NCBI RefSeq assembly: GCF_035046485.1
Contig: NC_085137.1
Location: 255,400,733 to 255,464,732, forward strand
DNA from: Aedes albopictus
Taxonomy: Eukaryota > Arthropoda > Insecta > Diptera > Culicidae
DNA length: 64,000 nucleotides
Direction: 5' to 3'
Of the stretch, positions 1 through 12,173 are shown in pieces (the stretch's first letter is position 1; each line of letters starts with the position of its first letter). The notes beneath the pieces were generated by a model. That model saw nothing but the letters and a program-made list of their open reading frames with translations. It made no database searches and had not been told where the DNA came from. The translations under genes and the position numbers were made by a program.

Positions 1-510
1 TATGTTGTTACTTTCCTTCAAAACATATTTATATTAAAGACAATTAGAGGGAATTTAAATAAACTATAATTAGCATCTTGAATTTTGCAACCATGTTGAA
101 GTTTTAGAAAATTTGGTGTTTTATTAGGAAAATAAACTAATCGTAATCATTTTCTTCCCTATAAAGAATTTTAAGTTGTGTCAAAAGTTTTTCTAAGTTC
201 ATTATATAAGTCTTAAATAGTCAAAATTTCATTGCATTCGGTTCATTGAATCCGGAGATATAACAGCTCAAAGTTGACTATCGGATAATTATACCTTTTT
301 TTAGAATCTTTATAACTTCGTGCAGAATAGCCCGATCTTATCCAAATTTTGTTCACTGATACACAACTAGTTGATCAATTTACAGTGAAAATTTGAGAAT
401 ATTTGATGCACGTTTCGAAAAGTTAGAGCTAGTTGAACATTTTTTGAAAAGTGAAAATTTTGCCTGTCCCGATCATTTTGTCTATCCCCTGTACGAATTA
501 CTCCGTTACC
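1..510. other. AT-rich sequence, no gene seen
   Basis: This stretch is AT-rich with stop codons in every frame. I see no conserved protein motif, no inverted repeat and no promoter signal. It is most likely intergenic or intronic DNA. Confidence 0.5.
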
Positions 511-535
511 ACGCAACGCAACGCAACGCAACGCA
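511..535. repeat. ACGCA pentanucleotide microsatellite
   Basis: Five perfect consecutive copies of ACGCA are present. It is a simple tandem repeat lying just before a foldback element. Confidence 0.9.
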
Positions 536-647
536 AAATGTTATGAGAACATCACAATAACAATTGGAAGTAATTGAGCAGAGTTTGGTATTAGTGTGGT
601 ATTTGTTGATTAACCGTAGTGTGGCCAGCAAAAAAACACCCGTAAAA

Positions 648-1230
648 GGCCGGCAGGGTACCCGGGTACCCACGAAATAGAAATGATCATATCTCAGCGA
701 TTTTTCCACCGATTTTAAAAGTTTTTGCCTCATTCAACTCAGAAACTCATTATCTATCGAGATCGTATTTGGTTAGACCGGTCCGATCACCATAGGTACC
801 GGAAAATCCGGATTTCCGGATCCGTGTTTTTATACAATACAATATACGGGATTTTCGGTAGGTTGGTAGCAATTTCGGTCCAAGCATCGTAAAATTGCTT
901 TGGCATATTGTATCTGACCGGCCTGGAATCATAAAACGTGTTGACTTTGAAACTGTGATTTCGGAACACGCTTCCCGTGAGGCCATGGTTGACCATAAAC
1001 ACTTTAAGGTATCCTAGCCTTAACAATGTGGGTTTCAATATGGTATAAGGACATGCTCCAAAAAATATGGATTTTCCGAAAACCACGGTGATTAGATCGG
1101 TCTAACCAAATATTTTCCCGATAGATGATGAGTTTCTGAATTGAATGAGCTAAAAATTTCCAAAATCGATGAAAAATTGACGGAGATATGATCATTTCAA
1201 TTTCGTGGGTACCCGGGTACCCTGCCGGCC
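648..1230. mobile_element. Foldback element with GGTACCCGGGTACC ends
   Basis: The left end reads GGCCGGCAGGGTACCCGGG and the right end is its reverse complement. The inverted similarity continues inward for about 140 bp on each side (roughly 648-790 and 1085-1230), covering matching sections such as the ATGATCATATCTC-type block and the GGTCTAACCAAAT-type block. The central 290 bp is mostly not paired. Minus-strand open stretches of 78 and 99 codons run through it, but they follow the inverted repeat and show no known motif. I read it as a non-autonomous inverted-repeat transposon. No clear TSD was found, so the superfamily is open. Confidence 0.75.
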
Positions 1231-1396
1231 TTCCACGTAATAAAAAAAATGCAGGAGCCCCTCCCCCTGCCCCTCCTCACTTTAAAATTTGGTCAACCCC
1301 AGTAATAGATGTATATTCACGAGTTCTAAGATCTAACAGAGTTCCAACATCCTAGTCTCAATAACCATTAAAATATCGAGATTTGAAATTGAAAAA

Positions 1397-1421
1397 GGTA
1401 CCCGGGTACCCTGCCGGCCAC
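1397..1421. repeat. Orphan copy of the foldback terminus
   Basis: The same GGTACCCGGGTACC-CTGCCGGCC block that ends the 648-1230 element recurs here without a partner arm. It may be a truncated relative. A fourth copy lies at 49111-49135. Confidence 0.7.
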
Positions 1422-2600
1422 ATAAGTGTTAAGCGGTAGAATAGCTGCAGACCATGTTTTGCTATTACATCATGAAGTTATCGAACAAATGCACGATTTA
1501 AGAACAAAACATGTTATTACTTTGTTATTCAATACCTTTTGTATAACAACAGCACTTAAAATTTTAGGTATACATTTATTATTGAAATAACAATACTTGT
1601 TCTTTTCAATGTATTCTTAATACAAAATTAAGGTATTCGTTTTTGTTATTTTGCCTCTTATGTCCACCTAAAGATGGGCATATCGAGGTATGATTGTATT
1701 TAAGATTAATACTAAAATATGTTATTCAGTTGCTATTCTTTTCTGCTCGGGTACAGCGCACCACTTCCGAAGTAAGGTATGACGCATGGATTTGGAGAAA
1801 AAATCCAACTTTGCCAGTCCAAAACTCCGATTTTAAATTAAATTGAGAAGACATATATTCGATGAGGATATTCTGCTTAGAGGGTTTAAAAAGTCGATAA
1901 AAGATTAGAGATTATGTAATGACCAAATGTGTATAAGGGAGTGGCTATTTTTTTTTCAGAAAATGTTGTAAATGGTAGTTAGTGTGCCGTTGCTGTGGAT
2001 TCCACGGTTTCTTGTAATATCTGTTGTCGAACTAACATATTTTATTTATTTATAACTTCTCATCAACAGACAAGTATTGTCCCAATGATGGTATCAAAAA
2101 CAATACTAACGAAAAGTAAAACTTAAGCTCTAATATAAAAATGCACAAAACAAACATGAATGAAAATTTGCTTTTACGTTCTAGGAAGAAAGTTGAAAAG
2201 CGTCGGCGAAAAGTTTGTCGAATAATGTGGTGATCGAACAGAGAGGATACTTGGTTGAATAACACCGTTCAACACGAAATATTGTTATGGGATGAGAAAA
2301 AATAACAGGGTTTTGGGACCCTAGAAGTGTCAAAGTGAAAGAATTTTTGAAAAATATTGGACCGGGCCTTCACAGTTCAAAACCGAAGTATGTATGGAGA
2401 ACTTGGGGTGTTCAATTGATATGTGCATTAGAACGCGCTGTGCATATATTTAGGCGTTAGACAATAACGAAACTAACCCAAATACAGAAAATTGAGGTAT
2501 AGCTAAAAATCGTGACGTGCTGGAGTGAATCTGAGCCCAGATTCGGATTCAGCGGCCCAAAATCTGTCAGAGACACATAAGTTTGCTTTTGCTCTTGAGA
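1422..2600. other. AT-rich sequence without recognisable gene
   Basis: The sequence is AT-rich and frequently interrupted by stops. There are short imperfect palindromes around 1500-1640. I cannot assign a gene or a transposon here. Confidence 0.4.
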
Positions 2601-2639
2601 CAAAAAAATGTTGCGCTGTGTAATAAGTAAATAAAGAAA

Positions 2640-2893
2640 ATGAATGACAGTGCTGCCAGTTCATCAAGTTTGGGTATAAAAAAGACACGGACAACGTCTT
2701 CAGCTTTCGGCTGTACAGACTGTTTTAAACTTAACATTAGACAACGGACAACGGAGCATGCACCAGTGGAAACGGGCAAGAAACTGTTCTCACGAAAAGT
2801 TTCAACGCCCGAAGCGGGAATCGAACCCTCACCCCATAGCATGGTGCGATTATAAGCTTGGTGACCCTAACCGCACGGCTACGAGGCTCCACT
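2640..2893 (-). mobile_element. tRNA-derived SINE
   Basis: On the minus strand the head at about 2893 has a tRNA-like layout: an A-box-like TAGCCGTGCGGTTAG, then, after about 35 bases, a B box GGTTCGATTCCC at about 2817-2828. This is the spacing of an internal RNA polymerase III promoter. The body runs left to about 2640 with no protein-coding sense. The family differs from the Feilai-type copies elsewhere in the window. A functional tRNA is unlikely because the acceptor stem does not close. The tail end is approximate. Confidence 0.65.
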
Positions 2894-4337
2894 ATCATTG
2901 ACCCCATTGAGTTGAGTGATTTGAATTGACGGTTGGGTAAAAAGAACTTCTACTCTAAGTACTCCGTCTGTATGCGAGTTGATGGAAATTGCTCACCTCA
3001 AGGTTGGGTGGATTGCACTCACTTTTGGGAACTTTTTTTTCTCCGTGCAAGTATAAAACAATGGAAAAACAGAGAAAAAAATGAACTTGCAACTTGCAAC
3101 TTGCACGCTAAGGCATGACATGTCATCCAGACTGATTTTTCGTAATTCTGAACCATGAATGAATTTTAGTTTAACACTGTCCTTATTGAAGGTTTATCTG
3201 AAAAATAAAAAGTTGCACACCAAATGAAAACTCTCAAGGTTCTGTGTTGCCAATAGTAATATAATTGTAAGAAAGAAATTTATGATTCTTGTTTGATAAT
3301 TTGATTTGATACAAAAGTTTTCATGTAATTTAGATTTTTACAATAAAAATAAAAATGTTTGGCAACACTTTCGTCAACATTCATGTTCATGTTCATGTAG
3401 GTAGAATGTCAATTGAAATAAGAATTAATTATACATAATTTTTAAACTTTAGCAATTTATTGTTATCCATTCTAATAAATCAATTATTGATAAACTGGCA
3501 GCATTGTCATATTATTATTTTTTCATAGTTTTCTATTCTCATTGGTCTAACTAAATCAACTCGTAAGTTGGACTAATTTGATATATTAGAGAAAAACGTT
3601 TTCCATGTTTAAAAACGCTGTATCTCTGGAACAACCAAAAAGACCTTGAGGAGTTAAGCTTTTTCGACTGGAATATGTCAGATAAACACGATGGAATCAA
3701 AATTTTTAAAATCAAAATATACTCAGTATACTCATTCGACGAAAAATTGTTTTTAAATTTAAAAATTGGAAAAAAATATATTTGGCGGCACTGTATCGGG
3801 AAAATAATATTATTCCTGGATTCCTCCAACAATTTTCTTCAAAAAAAAAAAACTACATACATACTACTACATATGTTATAGATTTAGGAAAAGATGGGAA
3901 AACTAGGATTTTTCTTGTATTGGCAAAGACGAGGGGTGCAGCCACTGGCCGAGGGGTGATCCGATTTGCACTTAAATTTGGATTTTTTCTTCCTCCATTT
4001 AGACAAACATTTCAACTAAATTTGGTCAAAATCCGTGATGGTCGATAACACGTTTCAACTTTTTCTCGGTCACTTCATATGGAATGACCCATATATCGTT
4101 ATAAAATTTGAAGTGAAAGTAATACACAAGTTGTAAAGTTAGGGAAAATTATATGGGAGTATGGCCGAGCGGTACAGCCCATACAAAAAATTAAGGATCT
4201 TCATACAAAAAAGCGTTATCCACAAAAAAAAGTTAAGTGGCTACCCTTACATTTTATGTTAAGAGCAAAATGTTCTATCGGTGGAATTTCTCAGAAATTT
4301 GTTCTAGAAATCGCGAAAAAAATTCAATTGTTATAGA
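2894..4337. other. Unassigned AT-rich stretch
   Basis: No conserved coding sequence is visible. Open stretches at 3551-3832 (minus) and 3782-4048 (plus) are low-complexity and unlike any family I know. No terminal inverted repeats were found. Confidence 0.4.
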
Positions 4338-4345
4338 CCCCTGAT

Positions 4346-4851
4346 CAGTGGTGGAAATTGATCGCGAACGTGTGCATACGCGCTACAAAAAAATGCCATC
4401 GCATCGCAAACCTTTGCTGTGCGATGATGTTCGTACGTCTGCGGCACACGATCGTACGACACGAACGCCAACGAGTGCATCGCATCTTTTGCATGCGCGA
4501 TGCTTTTTTATTTTAGAGGTTCGCGGCCGATATTTCTGTAATGAAATCAAGTTTTGGTAATATTTTTCGTCGATATTATTTATTGGAATGGTACCTGACC
4601 AGTATAATCAAAAAACACCCAACTAATTACCTTTAAGTGTACAAAAAATGGCAACAAACCAAGTGTTCTACATTGTGATCCTTCTGGCGAACCAACTGCG
4701 ATTCTGCTCGTTCGACATTTGTTTTGTGTTGGTTCGTCGATCCGGGAAATCGTGAACCGTTCTCTCTTTTTGGGTTCGCGAGCGCGTGAGCAAAGATTGT
4801 GTTTGATGCGAACCAAAAAACACGTCAAGCGCATGATGCTTTCCACCACTG
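4346..4851. mobile_element. Non-autonomous hAT element with 8-bp TSD
   Basis: The ends are CAGTGGTGGAAA on the left and TTTCCACCACTG on the right, the classical hAT form CAG...CTG. The perfect 8-bp target duplication CCCCTGAT flanks it at 4338-4345 and 4852-4859. At 506 bp it is far too short for a transposase. The interior is GC-richer than its surroundings and full of GCGATG and GTTCGC-like words, plausible subterminal transposase-binding repeats. It must be moved in trans. Confidence 0.92.
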
Positions 4852-4997
4852 CCCCTGATAGAACATTTCCATCTTATCATCAAATAAAAGGGGAGTTCCG
4901 TAGCTGCCATTTTTGTGACAAACACCGGAGCACATACGAGACAAAAAAATCCAAAAAATCTAAAAAATTGTGAATGCAATTACCACTTCTTTTGGTG

Positions 4998-5036
4998 GGC
5001 TGAAAGTCTCTCTAATAAAGACAAATCAATCAATCA
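4998..5036 (+). mobile_element. 39-bp mini-retroposon with 13-bp TSD
   Basis: A 39-bp insert beginning GGCTGAAAGTCTC, carrying AATAAAG and ending in ATCA repeats, is bracketed by the perfect 13-bp duplication ACTTCTTTTGGTG (4985-4997 and 5037-5049). A long TSD and a short-repeat tail are marks of target-primed reverse transcription. The insert looks like the last bases of a longer retroposon 3' end. A related 53-bp insert occurs at 62098-62150 in the other orientation. Confidence 0.85.
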
Positions 5037-5049
5037 ACTTCTTTTGGTG

Positions 5050-5642
5050 AGATTCTAAACCACAATTTTGTATCGCTACTCCGGCCCTTTAATCAACTAA
5101 GGCTCAGAGAAAACATTTCATTTGATGGCAGTTGAGCGTGCAGTAAATTAATAGTCATTCATATGATAGATGAAAACTGTGCTGGGTTGTTCGAAGGAAG
5201 GAAAATCCATTTTATTATCTATCGGAAGCTCTTTCTGGTTTGAATGCTTTCTAAGCTGATAATAGGACTTGTGAAATAATAAACTTGCTTGCCAGGACTT
5301 GGCCAGGTGTGTGAATATGTGAGAGTCTATGTTATTGTAGATAGCAGCGAAATCTGCAATATCTAGGTTTTGTGGTCTGCCATGTACACCGTTGTGCACG
5401 ATCTGAAGACCCCTGAACTATAACATTGAATTTGCTGACAATGACCTGACATTCTTAATCGAAAACAGTAAGGTGAAGACACGATTTACTATGTCGCGAT
5501 ACCTATACATACGGATGAGCTGCAGAACCTTAGGTCCAATCCTTACCATGTCCATACCTCAAAATGTGACATTCTAACCTCGAGCTCTCATTACTAACAG
5601 ATGTGATTAAAAAATTATTATCGTTCGTATATTGTATATATT
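5050..5642. other. No gene seen
   Basis: This stretch has no recognisable motif. A minus-strand open stretch at 5148-5399 (83 codons) has no family resemblance I can name. Confidence 0.4.
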
Positions 5643-5646
5643 AAGT

Positions 5647-7070
5647 GGCCGGGGTTCTGCTAAACCGAACTAAGCGCCAAAAAGATAATTTCGAGATAAT
5701 TAAGCTCAAAGTTCAACCACTCACAAATAAACAACAGCGGCGATTATTTGAAACTTTTCCGCACACATGTAACATAAAAGCCTTCATTAACCATCAGAAA
5801 TGAAGAATACATGTAAATTATTTGGAATCATTGATATAATTACATTTTATTTCTTGGAACTTTGCACTCAGTTCACTCTGGCTGATCAAAAACATTAGAA
5901 AATGGTTTATAGTTCAGTTTGGCTGAATGTATTTTTTTGTTTCAGATAAAACCAGTTGGATAGTGAAAAAATAACTTGATTTTTCATCGTCTATCAAGTC
6001 GAAATAGATATCACTCACAATTCTTTACATGAATCAAAGAGGACGCGTATAGTATGGTAGCACGAAGGTCTCAAAATAGTTTGAAATATGAACGGCGGAA
6101 GCCATCGCAGCTTAGCCCTTCCCACCCATGCTTTTTCTTCATAAGCGGTGCATGTGGAGGCACAGAGCAAGAGTGATTATGTCAAACGATGTCCTTGCAT
6201 GCTCTGAGGTCCTGAGATGTGAATGTGGAGCAATTTGTGTACTTCAAATTTATACTGGTCGAAGAAAACCATGAATATGTTCTGCCAAAGTGCACTAAGT
6301 ACAAAAAAGTTTTCAAAAATATGAAAGAGATTCGAACTTGGATTATCTGAGTGATAACCAGGCGCGTTACCTCTAGGTCATATTACCTTGCTGAAGGTCA
6401 GTCGTTAAGTCTGAATCAAGTTCTGAACATTCTTCTCAAGGATGGTTTTCGTGAAACGACATTTTTCGATCAGCCAAAGCGAACCAAGTATTTGAGGTTT
6501 TTCAAGCTTTATTATTCTAATTAGGCTTGTTGTTCAATGACGGCTCCTGTGTTAAATTAGCAGTATGAGGTGTATCGACATAATGCTGGTATTAAACACC
6601 AATTGGTTTTTGTATTGTTGAGAATAAATTGATTCTAAAATGCTGTGGCTTGGTTCGGTCTGGCTGAATGTGATTTGGAAAAATGGCAATCAGCGCCATC
6701 GAAACATAATTGGTTCCTCCAACACCCATATTTCTAATAACGTGTTCATTTCTCTCACAGATTGTATCTATGAGTCGGTTAGAAGTTAGAAATCTGACGG
6801 CGATGAGGAGAACTTGAAATGTTCATTACCTGGATCAAAACTAAAATATTTCGCTGATTCTATCGAATGGTTTACAGTTCACTCTGGTTGGACGCAAAAT
6901 AATGTTTTGTATGTTCCGCCAAACAGAAATTTTGAATTTACTCCACGAAGAGCTGTCAGAATTACTGGAGTTTTACATGTAAGGAAGATCATCATTTTCT
7001 TCACCGAATGGTTAAGAAAACTCAATTTTTCAAAAAATGGTCTTTAGTTCGGTTTAGCAGAACCCCGACC
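5647..7070. mobile_element. 1.4-kb inverted-repeat transposon, TSD AAGT
   Basis: The left end GGCCGGGGTTCTGCTAAACC is matched in reverse by GGTCGGGGTTCTGCTAAACC at the right end, with a 4-bp AAGT duplication at 5643-5646 and 7071-7074. Variants of a word like ATGGTTTAKAGTTCRSTYTGG recur inside (near 5900, 6640, 6865 and 7037), which looks like repeated subterminal binding sites. No transposase frame longer than 80 codons survives, so the element is non-autonomous or decayed. Superfamily not assigned. Confidence 0.82.
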
Positions 7071-7074
7071 AAGT

Positions 7075-9780
7075 ACAAAAACGATCTTCGGTTCCGTAAA
7101 GCGTTATACACGATTGAGCCCCAAATAAATGAACTAGATAAAAAAGAGAGAAAATCGCCTAATAAATCGTGCTAAATAAAATCGCGTGAAAAGTCGTGTC
7201 AAAAAAGAATTTAGTGCATAGGTGTTCAAGCACATGTGTGAAGAATTAGCCTAAGTTAAAATTCACGAATAAAAAGAAATTAAAAAAAATGTTCAAGCAC
7301 ATGACTCATAAATCAATTCCTAATGCTGTTAATTTAACATGACTTGTGACAGAATCACGCCATGTTTATTTATGTTGAAATGAACAAAAATCAGTGCGAA
7401 AAACAGTGGAACCGATTACGACTTTCCAAACTTGTTTTCCGGATAGCTAAAACCGAGAAAACCAGAACTAAATGACAATCAGACGTTCAAACAAACAGCT
7501 TAACGATAAGAGAACTAAATTTTCGAACTTGAAAAAGGTCAAATAAGGACCCAAACGTCGGGTTAGAAAACATACAGTACAGTCGATCAAACAAAGAAAT
7601 GCCCAACGGCATCTTCCGAAATCAGACGTGAACTGCAGTGAGGTAACCACCAGGGTGCGAGGCCGCCATTTTTAAGAATCCAACATCTTGTATGTAAACA
7701 TTTCTGTATCCACAAAGCATTCCATTGTGGATACACGATATATGTTGGCTCTTGTCAGATGTATTAAGTGGGATTAGGGTTTCCAAATATGTGGAGGTAA
7801 CGAGAATTCAGTGTTTCCAAACAGTTGGTTGATTTTATTGGACTTGAGATTTCCGATATTCGTTCATGAAAGGTAAAAAAACTAATAAAATCAAAAGCCT
7901 ACCATAGACCAACAATAAACGTGCCAGATAACTTTTTTACTTTTTCCTTATCTGTTCGCACATTTTTTACGGCTCTATCCCAGTTGACACGTAGCGTTGA
8001 AATGAAGTTAATGCTGTTGATTTCTTCAATAACTTGGAACGAGCTCATCCGTTGTTTTTTATGTCTACTGAAAATCATAACCGAGAAGAACTGTGTACCC
8101 TTATTTCATCAACTGGCATCGTTAGCCTTTTACTCAGTAGAGAAGCTCCATATTGTAATAGAGTAATAGGGGAATGATCATCTTTAAAGTACGATTCCAT
8201 TTTCCTTGAGCAGCTAATCTTGTGGTGCTGTATTTCGTTTAACAAGACGTGCACATTTCCATATTCTCTGCCACTTTGTCCCACTTTGAATACGGCGCTT
8301 CCAGAATCATCCCAAACAAACACGAATCTTTGAACAATGCAAAAAGAATCCAATCTTCCTAATGGGAACTGGTTATGCTGTGGTAGTCAGTAGTGGCTAA
8401 TTCATACAATGTGCTGTGCAGCCACAGCGACTGTCAGCCAGCAGCGAGGTTTGATATTTTCCGCCTAGTTTATGATTTATTTACATCGTTTCTCATTCTT
8501 TTGCAACGCCCCAGTTCCATCCCGAATTCCGCCCATTTGCCATTACATGTCTGCCGACTTGTTCGTCCTCTCCGCTCCGTGTGTAAAGGAATGTTGTCGT
8601 GTTTAATATGCCGGCACACGATTAAACGGGACATCCATATAGTAGCACACAAAGTTCAATGATCCGGCAGACGTGCCGCAGCATACATACTTGTAGAGCA
8701 CTATAGAGTACCACGAGGACGTCCCGAAGGCTTATTCGTTCGGAAGGAGAGCATATGTTTAAATATTTAATCTATTCCACTAGGCCCAAGCAGATGGCAA
8801 TTTTCCTCGCGACGTCGGAAAAGCGATGTCTCATGTTCTGTGGCCCATATTTTCCACTGCACTTTTTTCGGGCCTTGTTACCCAGAAATTTCACCTCACC
8901 GTCGTCGTATTTACTTCCGCGTCTGCTTTTGAGTGCTTCAAAGTTCATTGTTCATGTTTTTGTGCCATTTTTCTGCGCCGCTACCGAAATGCCAGTGGGA
9001 AAAACTGTCTCAAGCCTATAGCCATACCTATAGGTAATGGCGCACAGTTGCTCAAATGTGTCGACGGATTTTCTCGCCCAAGTCAACGTCTATCTAGCCT
9101 ACAGCGCGGCAGATAAGGCTCAACGAGATAGCTGTTGGTGAAGTCTCCCCTTTCGCTCCCATTCAAACTATGGATTAAAAATGCAGTTTAATCCTGCCAT
9201 CCGTCGCCGTCGCTGGCGTCCCAGAGAGTCGACGTCACCGTTTGGTTGGTATCTGCCTCGAAAGGGGAATCCATTCACCGGCGACGAGTGAACTAGTTTT
9301 CGCTTCCGGCCAAACTGTCTCGAGTCTCGGGCTTCTGATGGAAGGGATAAGATAGTGAGAAAAACTGGCATGGCGGCTGCTCGGCTGATACGATCAACTT
9401 GTTGGGGATGTTTGTTAGCAAATCCACACGATGGGTGTTGTTATTGCTTTTGCGAAATGTTGACGGAAGTTGAAGTTGGAGCGAATTTGAGATGATTCAT
9501 ATTTATGGTGATAATGGAAATTGATTTATGGTCGTACATAAATTATATCACAATACTCATTTGAATATGTAATCAGCATAAAAGTTTGATTCCACCTTTC
9601 GGGGAAGTTTTTTTTTGTTTTCTACGAATCAAGAACCCCCCCCCCGAAGCCAAAATATGTGGAACAAATTTTTAGTATAAAGCGCTTTGCGACGAAAAAA
9701 TTTTTCGGCTGCGCCGCTATTTTGAAACGACAAATACAATTGCTCATTACTATTTACAAAAAGTAAGTGTCAAATCAAAA
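7075..9780. other. Low-repeat stretch, no gene recognised
   Basis: This 2.7 kb is less repetitive than most of the window. A hairpin with an 11-bp stem (TGTATCCACAA and its complement) lies at 7705-7735. The GC-richer parts around 8500-9370 have open stretches of 60 to 96 codons, but none has a known domain, convincing splice borders or a signal peptide. It could be intronic or regulatory host DNA. Confidence 0.35.
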
Positions 9781-9836
9781 AAGGTACCATTGATTGTTGA
9801 AAACCCCTCCCAGAGACAATTTCTGGCTACGCCACT

Positions 9837-11364
9837 GGTATTGAGAAATGCCTTGCCACGAGGGTATTTTTCGGCAATTTTATTGAATCTCACACATATT
9901 TTCGTTCTGAAATTTGTATTACAAAATATATTTTGCCATTAAATTATCGTTCTGTGCTACGCTACGGAACCTGTTCCGGACGTTCGGACTTCCGGACATA
10001 ATCTCCGGAGGAATCTGCTACATACTGTATACTGGGGTTCGCATTCAGAATCCTTTTATTGCGGCTTCAAATATTGAATGTAGATGTATGATGTCTTAGA
10101 AGAGTTTGTTCTATATACTTAACTCTTTATTTTGGAATTTTCACCTTGATGATTAATCCACCTAAAAGTGCGATAGGAATTCACTTTTCTCAAAAATGAA
10201 GATAGAGTACTGGTGTCTTCTACAAAGTTGTAGATAAAGGTATTATTGAAAAGTTTGCCGAGCAAACTATTACCTTATTTGCTCAACTTTAAGAGTTATG
10301 CGTCATTGTTTGTGGATGACCCCTTATAATAGGTTTTCTGATATAACTTTTTCTATGGATTTTTAGGATTTTTCGAGTGTTCTACAAAGTTATTCTTTGT
10401 GATGGAATACACCTCCGTCTGCCTTTTTCTTCGTACTGGAATAACGCTCCAAGTGGAATAGCGCCTGCATCTCAACTTCAAAAAACTACAAAAATTTCAA
10501 AAAGACTCCCTAGAGGAGTTTTTGGTGAAATTCTCTTTATTTTAGAAGTATTACTGGAGTGATCTTAATACTCCTCCAGAAATTATTACTGTGATCTCTC
10601 ATGCAATCACAGCTGAGATTCCTAGGTACCAAAAATGCTGTGATTTTTCTAGGCATTTTTTCGAAATGTCTTGCTTTGCTTCCTTTTGTGATTTCTATGA
10701 GGATTTTTACAGAATTTTTTCTTAGTATTTACCCAGTAATTTATGCCGAAAATCAACTTGATATTCCTTCAGGAACTTTTGATAGGATTATTCAAGGAAT
10801 GCTTCTGGCATTCATTCAGGAATTTCTGAAAGAACTCATAAGGAAGTCTTGCTGTAATTCCTGCAAGTAATCCCTGGAGGAACCCCTGGAGGAATTATAG
10901 GCAACATATGTAAAGAAATCTTTGAGGAAACCTCTGGGGCAATTTCAGTTAGAATTTTGAGAGAAAGCCCATCATTAATTTGTGGTGGAATTCCAAGAGG
11001 ATTTCAAAAGACTTTGTCTTGCATTCCTCCAAGAGCGTCTTTTTGCATTTTTCTGTGCATTTATCCAAAAACTCTTCCAGGGAGTCTTTTTGAAATTTTT
11101 GAAGTTGAAATGCAGACGATATTCCACTTGGAGCGTTATTCCAGTACGACGTAAAAGGAAGAAGGAGGTGTATTCCATGACAAAGAACAACTTTGTAGAA
11201 AACTCGAAAAATCCTAAAAATCCATAGCGGTGGCATGCCCATAGCACAGAGCGATCATTTTATGGCGAAATATATTTTGTAATACAAGTTTCACAACGAA
11301 AATATGTGTGAGATTCAATAAAATTGCCGAAAAATACCCTCGTGGTAAGGCATTTCTCAATACC
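9837..11364. mobile_element. Large foldback element, 1.5 kb
   Basis: The outer arm at 9837-9965 (GGTATTGAGAAATGCCTTGC) is repeated inverted at about 11235-11364. A second pair, 10356-10505 and 11090-11227, continues the same palindrome. The left arm carries about 390 bp (9966-10355) with no partner, so it was probably interrupted after the palindrome formed. The centre (10500-11090) is degenerate GAATTCC-rich satellite-like sequence. Paired arms make both strands show similar open stretches, which are not genes. No TSD is certain. Confidence 0.75.
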
Positions 11365-11535
11365 CAGAAAGGGGGGAGGGGTCAGGTGAGATGCCACACG
11401 CAGATATTGGAAGACCAACTAACTGCATTTGGTTTAAAATTGGTTTAAATTTTTTTGATTTTTATGGTCTTTGAGTAGCAGCCGTTTGAAAAAAAGTGGT
11501 TCGTCTAGGGCTTTTAAGGGTTAATATCAAAACTC

Positions 11536-11848
11536 TACACGCTAACGCCGCTCAGCACTAAAGTGCATAATTTCCAGACTACACCAAAAATGTGTAACCC
11601 TTGCACATTCGCAAAATCAGCTCCTGTGTCCGCAAAATCGTTAAATTTGCAAAAATTTTTGTTCAGCAATCTAGCTAGGTTTACTAGTGACCTTGGAAAA
11701 CAAAAAAAAATATCGACATTTCGCATCTAGACGAGTGTACGAGCTGTTTTTGAGAATGTGTAACTGTAACACATTTTTGTGTGGTCTGGAAACTATGCAC
11801 TTATGAGTAGGGCTTACACATTTTAGTGCTGAGCGGTTTTACTGTGTA
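11536..11848. mobile_element. 313-bp MITE with long inverted repeats
   Basis: Both ends share TACAC..TAA..CCGCTCAGCACTAAA in inverted orientation, and the similarity continues inward through a CAGACYACACMAAAAATG block. The duplicated TA at both tips would fit a Tc1/mariner-type TSD, but a two-base duplication is weak evidence. Confidence 0.75.
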
Positions 11849-12173
11849 TCATTAAAAATTTTCCGAAAAATTTTCGCGTTTCTATGAAAACCAATACTTG
11901 TTTTAATCTTTCCTCACAAAGGTATGAGTCATTAACCATTATGATTAGAAATCATAATTATTTTATCGCTATAAACGTCTACTTTAATTAAAACAGTTGT
12001 TTTATAAGCAACCCGAGGACCGAAAATTCGCCAGCAATTGCTATCAAAATATAAATCTAAATAATTAGGTAGAATATAGCTGCATCTTGTCATTGCAATG
12101 GTCAAGTAAGAAACTGTTTTATTTACTAAATTAATTCAAATACAAATGCGCAATGGAAGCAGCGCCACAGTTG

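Noticed and set aside
787..1086. 99-codon minus-strand gene
   Set aside because: It lies inside a foldback element and carries no recognisable domain.
4157..4185. tRNA-like A box GTATGGCCGAGCGGTAC
   Set aside because: No B box follows at the required distance.
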